Assembly (NCBI RefSeq): GCF_006716745.1
Contig: NZ_VFPP01000001.1
Span: 8,381,386-8,445,385, forward strand
Direction of reading: 5' to 3'
DNA from: Saccharothrix saharensis
GTDB lineage: Bacteria > Actinomycetota > Actinomycetes > Mycobacteriales > Pseudonocardiaceae
Length of the DNA: 64,000 bases
In this document: positions 9,303 to 17,610 of the stretch, one piece after another
How the letters are laid out: every line of letters starts with the position of its first letter
Position numbering within the stretch: position 1 is the first letter of the stretch
Notes under the pieces: generated by a model
The model's database searches: none
Told to the model about the DNA's origin: nothing
What the model saw: only the letters and a program-made list of their open reading frames with translations
Translations under genes and position numbers: made by a program

Positions 9303-11564
9303 GTGGTGACGCCTGAGGAGGAAAAGCCCAACGATTCCGACACCAAGCCCGCAAACGCAGTTGGCCCCTGTGCGCGCAATACGGCGTCCGGCGTCGTGGG
9401 TGGGGTGGTACAGGCTGGTGCGGTGCACGGTGACGTGCACCTGCACGCGGTACCGCCGCCGCCCATGCCGGTGGTGCCGCGTCAACTGCCTGCCGCGCCG
9501 GGGCTGTTCGCGGGTCGGGCGGCGGAGCTGGTCGGGTTGGATCGCGTCCTGATCCCTGTCACACCGGATGGCTCGGACACGGCCGGACGAGGACGAGCCC
9601 GTGCCGACCTCCCCGCCGACCTACCTGCCGAGGGTGCGACGGCGGTGATCTCGGCGATCGGCGGGGCCGGGGGGATCGGCAAGACCTGGCTCGCGTTGGC
9701 GTGGGCGCGCCGCCACATGGACCGGTTCCCCGACGGGCAACTGTTCGTGGATTTGCACGGGTTCAGCCCCGCCGGGGAGCCGACTGCGTCTGCGGTGGCG
9801 GTGCGCGGATTCCTCGATGCTCTGGGCGTCGACCCCGGCCGGATCCCTACCGACTTGGACGCGCAGGCCGCGTTGTACCGGAGTTTGATTTCGGGCAGGC
9901 GGATGCTGGTCGTCTTGGACAACGCCGCCACGAGTGAGCAGGTCATCCCGCTGCTGCCCGGCAGCGCCACTTGTACCGTGCTGATCACCGGCCGTCACCG
10001 GCTGGCCTCACTGATCGACCGGCACGGCGCCCGTCATGTGACCCTGGGCGTCCTCACCCGCGATGAGGCCCGCGCCCTGCTGACCGCACGCCTCGGTTCT
10101 GACCTCGTCGCCGCCGAGCCCGACGCCATCGACGAGCTGGTCGACCTGTGCGGGGGCCACCCACTGGCTCTGTCGATCACCGCCCGCAACGCCGCCACCC
10201 GCCCCGACATTCCGCTCGCGGGGGTGGCAACCGAGCTGCGCGAGCTGGGCCTGGAGATGCTTGACCACGACACCGACCCCGCCGCCAGCCTGCCCACCGT
10301 GCTGTCCTGGTCGCTGCACCGGCTCACCGGCGAACAGCGCGCCCTGTTCGGGCTGATGGGCATCGCCCCCGGCCCCGACACCACCCTGCCCGCCGTGGCC
10401 GCTCTCATCGGCACAGCCCCGTCCCGCGTACGTAGAGCGCTGTCGGTGCTGGATGAGGCGTCCCTGCTCGAACGGCGACCACACGGCCGGTTTGCGATGC
10501 ACGACCTGGTCCGCGACTACGCAGCCACCACCGCCCACGACCTGCCCGACGGCGTGCGGGAGATGGCACTGGTCCGGGTGGTGGACTTCTATCTGCACAC
10601 TGCGCTCGCCGCCGATCGCCTCCTGAACCCTCCTCGCCCACTTCTACGACTCGACCCGCCCGCGCCCGGCGTCCACTCCCATCCGCTGCCCGATGCCGCG
10701 GCCGCGACGGCCTGGCTGGAAACCGAACACGCCACCCTGCTCGCCACCCAGCGCGCCGCAGTCGCCCTCGACTGCCATCCCGTCACCTGGCACCTTGCCT
10801 GGGCACTGGAAACGTTTCACCACCGGCGAGGGCACTGGCGCGACGCGATCACCGTGTGGCGGGCCGCGCTGGACGCCGCCTCGCACCTACCCGACCCGGC
10901 CACCAGCATCCGTGCCCATCGGTTCCTTGGCCACGCCTGCGCCCAACTGGGCCTGCACGAGGAGGCCACCCGGAACCTGGACCAGGCCCTCCACCTGGCC
11001 GTGCACCACGACAACCCCACAGAACAGGCACACACCCACCAGGTGCTCGCCGTCGCCTGGGCACGACAGGATGAATACCGGCGGGCTTCGGTCCACGCCC
11101 GACACGCACTCGACCTCTACCGCACCCTCGACCAGCCTGTGCGGGAAGCCGCCGCGCTCAACCAGGTGGGCTGGTACGCCGCGCGTTTAGGCAACTTCGA
11201 CACCGCCCACGACCACTGCCTCGCCGCCCTCATCCTGCACCGACACCACCACCACCCCAACGGCGCGGCGCAGACTCTGGGCAACCTGGGGTACATCGCG
11301 CACAAAACCGGCCGGTACCACCAGGCTCTCGAGTACTACCGCGAGTCCGTCGACCTCCTCCGTCGGAGCGGCGACACTTTCCACGAGGCGCTGGCCCACG
11401 ATTGGACGGGGCAGACGCATGCCGCCCTCGGACAACATGATCAGGCTTACGAGGCGTGGCGGGAGGCGCTGTACCTGTACCAGCAACAAGGCCGCGACAC
11501 CGACGCCCAACGGGTCCAACGGCAACTCGACAACCTGACCGACCTCGCCCAGGGCAGGACCTGA
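9303..11564 (+). CDS. NLR-like STAND ATPase: amyloid-type motif, NB-ARC, TPR
   Basis: A 753-residue signalling ATPase of the NB-ARC/STAND class. The GTG at 9303 is chosen because AGGGAGG lies 9 nt upstream. Near residues 25-45 the segment VVGGVVQAGAVHGDVHLHA matches the Gln-Ala-Gly/His repeat pattern of bacterial amyloid signalling (BASS/RHIM-like) motifs. The nucleotide domain follows, with Walker A GGAGGIGKT, Walker B MLVVLDNA, a GLPL-like HPLALS block and a MHD-like FAMHDLVRDYA. The C-terminal 300 residues are TPR-like helices. It lacks the SARP DNA-binding domain of AfsR. As sole intact cargo of the nested element it may act as a sensor in conflict or phage defence; the ligand and effector are unknown. 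Confidence 0.85.
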   Translation: MVTPEEEKPNDSDTKPANAVGPCARNTASGVVGGVVQAGAVHGDVHLHAVPPPPMPVVPRQLPAAPGLFAGRAAELVGLDRVLIPVTPDGSDTAGRGRARADLPADLPAEGATAVISAIGGAGGIGKTWLALAWARRHMDRFPDGQLFVDLHGFSPAGEPTASAVAVRGFLDALGVDPGRIPTDLDAQAALYRSLISGRRMLVVLDNAATSEQVIPLLPGSATCTVLITGRHRLASLIDRHGARHVTLGVLTRDEARALLTARLGSDLVAAEPDAIDELVDLCGGHPLALSITARNAATRPDIPLAGVATELRELGLEMLDHDTDPAASLPTVLSWSLHRLTGEQRALFGLMGIAPGPDTTLPAVAALIGTAPSRVRRALSVLDEASLLERRPHGRFAMHDLVRDYAATTAHDLPDGVREMALVRVVDFYLHTALAADRLLNPPRPLLRLDPPAPGVHSHPLPDAAAATAWLETEHATLLATQRAAVALDCHPVTWHLAWALETFHHRRGHWRDAITVWRAALDAASHLPDPATSIRAHRFLGHACAQLGLHEEATRNLDQALHLAVHHDNPTEQAHTHQVLAVAWARQDEYRRASVHARHALDLYRTLDQPVREAAALNQVGWYAARLGNFDTAHDHCLAALILHRHHHHPNGAAQTLGNLGYIAHKTGRYHQALEYYRESVDLLRRSGDTFHEALAHDWTGQTHAALGQHDQAYEAWREALYLYQQQGRDTDAQRVQRQLDNLTDLAQGRT

Positions 11565-11654
11565 TCGCCGAACCAGTTCGTGCTCAACCCACGTAGGCGC
11601 CCCCCGCTTCGCCATCTCGGCCGGGACCGCTGTCACTCCCGCCGAGCCGCCCCA

Positions 11655-11753
11655 CGCCAGCTAACCCTGGGAAATTCGCCGGCTACCGCTGGGAGCGCCG
11701 CACTATGTACAGTTCCCTCGCCGCAAAGTCGCCATCTACGGCTGGGAGTCACA
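11655..11753. repeat. Right end repeat array of the nested element
   Basis: Three 18-bp units of the form CGCC-N6-8-CTGGGA: 11655-11672, 11677-11694 and 11730-11747. The last is part of the terminal inverted repeat. They mirror the two units at 8983-9021. Confidence 0.8.
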
Positions 11754-11758
11754 ATAGG

Positions 11759-12238
11759 TCGCGACTGCGGTGGTGGAGTGGGTGCGGTGCCGAGACAGCG
11801 GCATGTCTCGACCTCCGGGGCGCAGGCCTGGTGACCAGAGCTTGGAGGCCGGCGGTGTGGGCCGGGCCGGTACTCCGAGAGGAACAGGAGGCCGACGTCC
11901 GGCCGGCGATCAGGCGGGGCGGCAGGTGCGCGGTGTCGGTGCCCCAGGTGATCCACATAGTGGTGCCGCCCTTGGCGAAGATCTTCGCCTGCTTGTTCGG
12001 CAGGTCCAGGTCCTCAACGTTGAGCGCGAGCACAGCAGAGGCGCGGGAGGCGGACTCGTAGAGCATCCGCCACAGCGTCTTCTCCCGCAGGAGCACGTCG
12101 CGCCGTCGGCACAGTCGGTCGATCCGAGACCGCGACACCGCCTTGGTGTCGTCCTGGTTCTCCTGCCGTCGCTCGACAGCGTCCGGCACTGCGGGCGCAG
12201 TCCAGTGCTGTTTGCTGGCGCATCAGGTGAGCCAGATG
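11759..12238 (-). pseudogene. Broken tyrosine recombinase/integrase gene
   Basis: The minus strand encodes LREKTLWRMLYESASRASAV, then LALNVEDLDLPNKQAKIFAKGG, the first-Arg block of the tyrosine recombinase catalytic domain. It continues TTMWITWGTDTAHL and, after a frameshift near 11915, LFLSEYRPGPHRR in another frame. The His-x-x-Arg and Tyr boxes are missing; the C-terminal side stops at the nested element end and the N-terminal side is cut by the IS3-family insertion at 12239. It was probably original cargo or an accessory recombinase of the outer transposon. Confidence 0.75.
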
Positions 12239-13453
12239 TGAGGTCGTCCCCGGAGACCGGACACCGGGTTTTGTGCCACGAGGGCGAGGTCTTGACGATA
12301 GTCGACGCGGGCTTCATGCGGGGTGCGGTAGCCCAGTGTCGAATGTAGACGGTTGTGGTTGTAGTAGCCGAGGTAGGCGAAGACGTCGCGTCGGGCGTCC
12401 TCGCGGGTGTCCCAGACGGTGGTGCCGATCTCGGTCTTGAGGGTGGCGAAGGACGACTCGGCGACCGCATTGTCGACGCACGATCCGGTTCTTCCGGCCG
12501 ACGGGCGGATGCCGTGACCGGCGAGCGTGGGACGGAACAGTCCGGAGCTGTATTGCGACCTGCGATCGGCGTGAAGAACCGCATCATCACTGGTCAGGCC
12601 GCGTCGGACGGCGAGGTCGAGGGCGTCGCTGACCACTTCGGCACGCATGTGCCCGGCCATCGCGTGCCCGATGACCTCGCGGTTGTGCAGGTCGATCACC
12701 GTGGCCAGGTAGAGCCACCCCTCCCGCGTGGGCAGATATGTGATGTCCCCGACCGGTCGTCGGCCGCGTGCTGGGCCGGTGAAGTCCCGACCGATCAGGT
12801 CCGGCACCGGCGCCGCGACGATATCGGGCCTGGTCAATGACCTGCGTCGTCTGCGGGTGATACCGACGATCCCGCACTCGCGCATGACGCGCCCGACCCG
12901 CTTGTGGTTCACCCGACGGCCCCGGCGGCGCAGCGCGACGACGATCCGCGGACGCCCGTAGGCGCCCCGGTGACCGGCGTGGACCTCGCCGATCTCGGCG
13001 GCCAGACGCTCGTCGTCCTGGGCCCGCTCCATTCTGGTCGGGGCGGCGGCGAGCGATTCGTAGAACCTGGGGACGTCGCACGCCCAGGACCCTGCACAGC
13101 CGGGCGACGCCGAAGGCGGCGCGGTGTTCGGCGATGAACCGGTAGCTGCGGGTCAACGACCCGTCTCCGTCGCAAAATAGGCGGCGGCCTTGCGGAGGAT
13201 GTCCTTCTCCAGCTCCAGTTCGGCCACCCGCGTGCGCAGTTCCCGCAGCTCCTGACGTCCTCGGCCGACACGCCACCTGCCGGCGGAACCGCCTGGGCCT
13301 GTTCGGCGGTGCGGACCCAGTTGCGCAGGGTCTCGTGGTTCACGCCCAGCTCGCGGGCGACCTGCCGCAAGGCCGGTCCCAGGAGCGGGCCAGCGCGACG
13401 GCGTCCTTGCGGAACTGCTCGGGGTACTTCGACTTGCCTGACACGGGGAACAT
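12223..13453 (-). pseudogene. IS3-family transposase, OrfA and OrfB frameshifted
   Basis: OrfA would start at the ATG at 13453 (MFPVSGKSKYPEQFRKDAVA) with helix-turn-helix RELGVNHETLRNWV and leucine zipper ELRTRVAELELEKDILRK. At least two frameshifts split it (near 13380 and 13260). OrfB keeps a long intact part from 13032 to 12223 with rve-type DDE residues: D in VGDITYLPT, D in LHADRRSQYSS and E in DNAVAESSFATLK. Its N-terminus is in another frame (breaks near 13040-13070). The OrfB stop lies 14 bp outside the inferred left end of the element. Non-functional as it stands. Confidence 0.85.
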
Positions 13454-13508
13454 CCTTCCCCAGACCGCTGTCTGGGATCAGGGTGTTCGTTTCAAAGGGA
13501 CAACCTCA
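12239..13508. mobile_element. IS3-family insertion sequence, degenerate, 1.27 kb
   Basis: Both ends begin TGAGGTYGTCCC when read inward and agree again at ACACC further in (19 of 27 bases). The trinucleotide ATG flanks both sides (12236-12238 and 13509-13511), a 3-bp duplication typical of the family. The two-frame transposase inside is frameshifted. The insertion interrupts the recombinase relic region. Confidence 0.8.
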
Positions 13509-13748
13509 ATGTTCCCATCTCCCGCGGTCTTGTCGGAGCTCCAAGGGCACCAGAAGGCCGCCATCAGTGGATACGTTTTCAGTCGCCGTCAAGGCGGGTC
13601 ATCATCGAATGCGCCAGTCTTGTTGATCATGGGCCTCGAAGCTCCGATGCCGACAGGCCTCACTTACTCCCAACGCCTTGGATCGCGAGCGTCGTTCAGC
13701 CATTCGTACCTATTGCAATGATGCCGTGTCGCGTATCATCCACTAAAT
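13509..13748. other. Gap between the IS end and the RiPP cassette
   Basis: No gene or clear signal. Base composition shifts here from very GC-rich to moderate, marking the start of the differently derived RiPP cassette. Confidence 0.4.
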
Positions 13749-13763
13749 ATGATAGGGGGTGTC

Positions 13764-13922
13764 GTGGAAAATAAGGCCCAAATAGAAGACAGGATTCGAC
13801 GCGCTCGCCAAATATTAGGCGCGGAGCAAGAAAGAGGGCGTGAAGACGGACCGATTGCCGTGTTTTCCAGTTTTGCTTCCGGTCCCGAGCAAGCGCCTCG
13901 GAAAGCAGAGAAACGGGAGTAG
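13764..13922 (+). CDS. Putative RiPP precursor peptide
   Basis: A 52-codon gene starting at GTG 13764 (AGGGGG just upstream; an in-frame ATG at 13749 would add five residues but has no ribosome site). The peptide is highly charged with a leader-like helical half (ENKAQIEDRIRRARQILGAE) and a core-like AVFSSFASG near residue 36-44. F-S-S and F-A-S are tandem aromatic-x-x triplets of the kind cross-linked by radical SAM three-residue cyclophane enzymes. A charged tail (PRKAEKRE) follows. It ends 3 bp before the radical SAM gene. Being a precursor is inferred from size, position and the FxS motifs. Confidence 0.7.
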   Translation: MENKAQIEDRIRRARQILGAEQERGREDGPIAVFSSFASGPEQAPRKAEKRE

Positions 13923-13925
13923 TCG

Positions 13926-15056
13926 ATGTCTATGTCGGGTTTAGCGGCAGCCTCCATTGTGCCGACACGACTTCTTGTTCTGCAACCCACCGGTTTTTGC
14001 AACATCAATTGTCGCTATTGCTATCTGGCGGACCGTCAGGCGCGACGCAAGATGCGTACAAGTACGGTCCGCGCCCTTGGTAGATTTCTTGGCACGATTC
14101 AGGTCGCCGAGAAACCGTTAACAGTGTCGTGGCACGCCGGAGAACCTCTCACCGCTGGGCGCGATTTCTACGAGAGCGCTTTCAGTATCCTGGCCGAGTC
14201 GCCCGACTGTCCTCCTCTGCGGCACACTATTCAGACAAACGCGACGTTGATCAACAACCAATGGTGTGAACTGTTCACGCGATGGGGTGTACACGTAAGT
14301 GTTAGCCTCGACGGACCCGCCCACATTCATGATAGAGAAAGGCGCGATACCGGGAACCGTGGCACCTACGCTCGTGCACTAGCCGGGTTTGAATCTTTAT
14401 TGAAGCATGACATCACAGTCTCGACTATTGGCGTCCTCACGTACTACGCCATGCAGTTTCCCGACGAAATATTCAGGTTTTGGAGAAGTATTGGAGTGCG
14501 TTCCGTTGCGATCATCGCGGAAGAAGCAGACGGGGCAAATCGAGTTAGTAGCTTGTCCCGTGTCGACGCGGGATCGCGATACTATGGCTTTCTTCGACGG
14601 CTGCTGGAGTTGCGGGATCAGTATCCGGAAATCCACATTCGCGAACTTGAGTTTGTAGAGCAAGCGCTACGCTGTGCCCCCGGCTTGGAGGTCGCCAGCA
14701 TGGAGAACACTCCGGGCGCAATTATCAGTGTCGACACCGAAGGGAACATTTCAACCTTTTCTCCCGAATTGCTAGACCAGGGTCATCAATCCTACGGAAA
14801 TTTCACCTGGGGCAATGTAAATAATCACACATGGGACGAGGTGGTAGGACATGAAAAGTTCATAGGTGTAGCGAAGGATATCCGACTCGGCGTTGATCGG
14901 TGTCGCGCCGAGTGCGGTTTCTACGTCGTCTGCGGCGGAGGGGCGCCCAGTAATAAAATCAGTGAGAACGGGACTTTTATCTCCACTGACACCGTTGCTT
15001 GCAGGCTTCGGATAATGACTGCAACGGAAGCCGTTCTAGATCACTATGGACTATAG
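13926..15056 (+). CDS. Radical SAM/SPASM peptide maturase
   Basis: A 376-residue radical SAM enzyme with the CxxxCxxC cluster at C25, C29 and C32 (GFCNINCRYCYL), followed by VSWHAGEPL and IQTNATLI blocks of the TIM barrel. A C-terminal SPASM-type region has Cys residues in CRAECGFYVVCGGGAPSNK and a final C near VAC. The CGGGAPSNK-ENG pattern is typical of cyclophane-forming peptide maturases (the Fxs/Grr/Amc-like group). The upstream 52-residue peptide is its likely substrate, cross-linking Phe to a nearby residue. Moderate GC and non-host codon use indicate recent arrival as transposon cargo. Confidence 0.88.
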   Translation: MSMSGLAAASIVPTRLLVLQPTGFCNINCRYCYLADRQARRKMRTSTVRALGRFLGTIQVAEKPLTVSWHAGEPLTAGRDFYESAFSILAESPDCPPLRHTIQTNATLINNQWCELFTRWGVHVSVSLDGPAHIHDRERRDTGNRGTYARALAGFESLLKHDITVSTIGVLTYYAMQFPDEIFRFWRSIGVRSVAIIAEEADGANRVSSLSRVDAGSRYYGFLRRLLELRDQYPEIHIRELEFVEQALRCAPGLEVASMENTPGAIISVDTEGNISTFSPELLDQGHQSYGNFTWGNVNNHTWDEVVGHEKFIGVAKDIRLGVDRCRAECGFYVVCGGGAPSNKISENGTFISTDTVACRLRIMTATEAVLDHYGL

Positions 15057-15073
15057 TTGACGGTAGTTTAATC

Positions 15074-15787
15074 CTAAGGTAGTGGAGCCGCGTGCAGGCA
15101 TCGAATTATGCGTTCGTGCGTGTCGCCAACGATGTCGTTGGCGCGAATGCGCGCATCAAAACTCCAGATGACAGCAAGAGCTTTCTTGCTGAAGGCGGCG
15201 AACTCTCGGACCTCCTTCGTAGAATTAGTTGGGGCGAGCGGAGCTCCCGGGCCGACGGCACTGAGCGCGAAATCGTCATCCGGTTTCAATCCTGCGGAGT
15301 TCAATGCGTCAAATACCTCTTGAAAAGTGACCCAACGTTCGTGGGATGCAAGCGAATTCCGGTCGTCGTCACTGTGGAGAATCAATCGATAGTGAATTTG
15401 CTCGACGACACAAGAGCCGGGGCCACCGTTGTTTACGAAGACGGTCCATGCAGCCTTCGAGCCCATCATGGCTCCTTCGCCAAGAGTGTTTCCGGACCAG
15501 CCAAGACTAGGACGAACCGACCTGGCGAACTGACCACGCGCAAGCACCAGGCTTCCGACCAAACCGGTCAGCGCGGCCGCCGCTGGTACACCCAGAAGGG
15601 TGATCCGCCAAGGCAAACCTGCTTGCGAGGAGGCGTCGACATTAACTCTAGTTATCTCCCAGCACAGATCGCCGAGCAGAACCGCGAAGACGGAGATTGG
15701 CAGCACAACGAAAGTCCTGCTTCGACGCACCACTCGCTGGTGACTCTCCGCAAACCAGCGACTTGTCTCCTCGACACGCTCTTCCAT
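15074..15787 (-). CDS. Two-helix membrane protein of unknown function
   Basis: 237 residues starting at ATG 15787. Two hydrophobic helices at about 27-46 (FVVLPISVFAVLLGDL) and 64-85 (ITLLGVPAAAALTGLVGSLV) are followed by a 140-residue soluble domain containing GGPGSCVVEQIHYRL. The gene is convergent with the radical SAM gene, 17 bp away, and shares its lower GC. No family was recognised. It could be an immunity or export partner of the RiPP, but its opposite orientation makes this only a guess. Confidence 0.7.
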   Translation of the reverse strand: MEERVEETSRWFAESHQRVVRRSRTFVVLPISVFAVLLGDLCWEITRVNVDASSQAGLPWRITLLGVPAAAALTGLVGSLVLARGQFARSVRPSLGWSGNTLGEGAMMGSKAAWTVFVNNGGPGSCVVEQIHYRLILHSDDDRNSLASHERWVTFQEVFDALNSAGLKPDDDFALSAVGPGAPLAPTNSTKEVREFAAFSKKALAVIWSFDARIRANDIVGDTHERIIRCLHAAPLP

Positions 15788-16044
15788 GCCTGCAACTTAC
15801 CGCAGTGTGCCCTAGGGCACAGATGGCCTAAGCACGTGGTCTACAAGTCAAGTAGAGCCGATCAGACAGCCCTGAGACCGCTCGTTCTGGGCGGCGGGCG
15901 AGTGGAAACTGTCGATCAGCCCAAGAACACCGACCATGTGGACAACGGCTCCTGCTGGCTCAAGGAGGCGTGATCGCCTGGCGCGGTTACAACGAAAGGA
16001 TTAGTACGACCGTGGTCACCCGCCCGGGCGCAACGCCGGGTGCA
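15788..16044. other. Spacer between the membrane protein and transposase remnants
   Basis: No gene supported; probably promoter DNA for the 15787 gene plus junction sequence. Confidence 0.35.
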
Positions 16045-16375
16045 TCACGCCATTTCCGGTGACACCCTGTAGTTGGCGTCGCGAAGACGGTCGACGGCAC
16101 TGGTGGGTGTGGTAGTCAGCGAGGTTAGTGCGTGCAGAAGATGGCGCAGGTGCACGCCGGGGTTGTTCGCGTCGGGACCGTTGCGGACGTAGTGCATCGC
16201 GATGCGAAGCAGGCCGTTGAACTTGTCGTCGGCGGGGGTGTCCCATCGGGTGTTGGCGGGGCCATGAGGTAGTCGCCGTGGGTCACGTCGCGGCCCAGAC
16301 CAGGACGGTCGCGATCCGGTGTTTGTTCTCGCCCCAGTCGGTGATGGCATCGGACGGACCCCAACGCTTCTTCTC
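16045..16375 (-). pseudogene. Unrecognised gene fragment beside tnsB remnant
   Basis: The minus strand encodes a coherent segment ending at 16045: FNGLLRIAMHYVRNGPDAN, then NPGVHLRHLLHALTSL and a final DANYRVSPEMA. Upstream, in another frame, KRWGPSDAITDWGENKHRIA looks coding and seems to belong with it. The pieces need at least one frame change. The family was not recognised; it does not look like the C-terminus of TnsB. Confidence 0.45.
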
Positions 16376-17030
16376 GGCCGCGCAGATGCTCGAACAGCAG
16401 GCTGCGGATCGCGCCGAAGGCCCGCTCGACGGCGTGCTTGTCGGTCGGCCGCAGCACCCGCGCTGGCACGATGATCGCCCCCAGCACCCGCTGGACCTCG
16501 ACCAGGTGGTGGTTGCGGTAGACCGAGCCGTAGTCGGTGATGATCGTCCCCGGGGTGAAGAACGGCAAACCGGCGACCCGGTGTCCGGCGAACTCCGCGA
16601 CCATTGCGGCGGGCAGCCCTGGGTAGGGCCACTCCAGCTCCTCACCCCAGTCAGGGCGCATCGGCAGCGGCATCGTGATGTCCGCAGCAGCATCGCGACG
16701 TCGATCGCGCTGTCGGACACCAGCGTGAGCCGGAACGCGCTCAGCGAGTGCGTGTAGACGTCAAACGCGAGCGTCAGGTGCACCGAGACCGGGTCGCCGA
16801 ACACAGTCTCACGCACCTTGACCGGCAGGATGATCGTGTCAGCGCGACGACCTGACCGGGCCGGTGCACCACCACGTGCTTACCGCTGGTGGCCGGCGCG
16901 GCCGAGCGGAGATAGCGCTGCCGGCCGCCCCCCGAACCGAACCACTCCCGCCAGACCAGCCGCAGCGTCTCGTAGCTCGGAATCGCCGCGACCGCGTCCG
17001 GGCCGTGCTGCTCGCGGACGAACTCGCGCC
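16376..17030 (-). pseudogene. tnsB-like DDE transposase, truncated and frameshifted
   Basis: Three frames together give a TnsB/TniA-type integrase core. The first Asp is in VVALDTIILPVKVRETVFG, then FDVYTHSLSAFRLTL; the second Asp is in IITDYGSVYRNHHLVEVQ; and the Glu is in PTDKHAVERAFGAIRSLL. Frameshifts are needed near 16835 and 16680. The N-terminal DNA-binding part is lost at the fusion with tnsA and the C-terminal part is missing. In life it would cut the 3' ends and join them to the target, binding the 18-bp end repeats. Confidence 0.85.
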
Positions 17031-17488
17031 GCCGGACGCACGTCGATCAGCCACCGCCCGGTCCGGGTGTCGGCCAGGAAGTCCGGCACATGCTCCCGCT
17101 TCCCATCCTGCACCCGGAACCGCAATCGGAACGGTTGGGGAATCACCTCCACCACGGAGGCGGCGAAGTCCTACACCAACAGCAGGCGGGCCTCCTCCAT
17201 CGACTCGCACCCGTGGAGTCGATCCGTGCTCACCATGTACTGCAACCCCGGCCGGTGCCGCTGCCGACGCGCCCACGAGGACCGTCTGACGGGCTCGCAC
17301 CCCGTCACCGACATCGACGCGAGAGCCCGGACCGGCGCGGTGACCTCGTCGCCCGCGTACCGCCACGTGGCCGACCACCGCTGGGCCCAGTCCAACCCCG
17401 AGTCCAGCACTCCGTGGGCCTGTGCCGAGCCTGTGCCGAGCCGGTGCTGTGCTCGGCCAGCTCGTCTTAGCCACAGCGGTCCCACCAC
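17031..17488 (-). pseudogene. tnsA-like endonuclease, amber stop and C-terminal deletion
   Basis: A TnsA-type 5'-strand endonuclease: basic RRQRHRPGLQYMVSTDRL, then CESMEEARLLLV with the catalytic Glu, DFAASVVEVIPQPFRL, then KREHVPDFLADTRTG with the catalytic Asp, and WLIDVRP where the Lys/Arg site sits. An in-frame TAG at 17171-17173 replaces the codon before DFAAS. Immediately after DVRP the sequence jumps into the middle of tnsB, so one deletion removed the end of tnsA and the start of tnsB. Confidence 0.82.
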
Positions 17489-17610
17489 AGTGCCGTACCG
17501 GACTGACCGACCCGACCGGAACCAGTCGAGTTCACTACAACATCCAAGTCAACAGCGCGCCTTGCCCGGTGCACCGACGCGCGACGACCGCCGCACATTA
17601 ACCCGATCTG

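Larger units (their letters stand above)
8977..11753. mobile_element. Nested cargo-only Tn7-like element, 2.78 kb
   Basis: The inverted ends TGTGACTCCCAGCC-N-TAGATGGCG (24 bp, one mismatch) lie at 8977-9000 and 11730-11753. They begin with the same TGTGACT as the outer transposon but differ inside, so this is a related but separate family. The left end has two 19-bp repeats (8983-9001, 9003-9021) and the right end three 18-bp repeats, the asymmetric arrangement expected of Tn7-like ends. The flanks are ATCGG (8972-8976) and ATAGG (11754-11758), a 5-bp duplication with one change. The only gene inside is the NLR-like protein; there is no transposase, so movement must have relied on enzymes supplied elsewhere. 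Confidence 0.8.

Noticed and set aside
15092-15973. A 293-codon plus-strand frame over the membrane protein gene
   Set aside because: Opposite strand of a gene with clear helices and better composition; no domain found.
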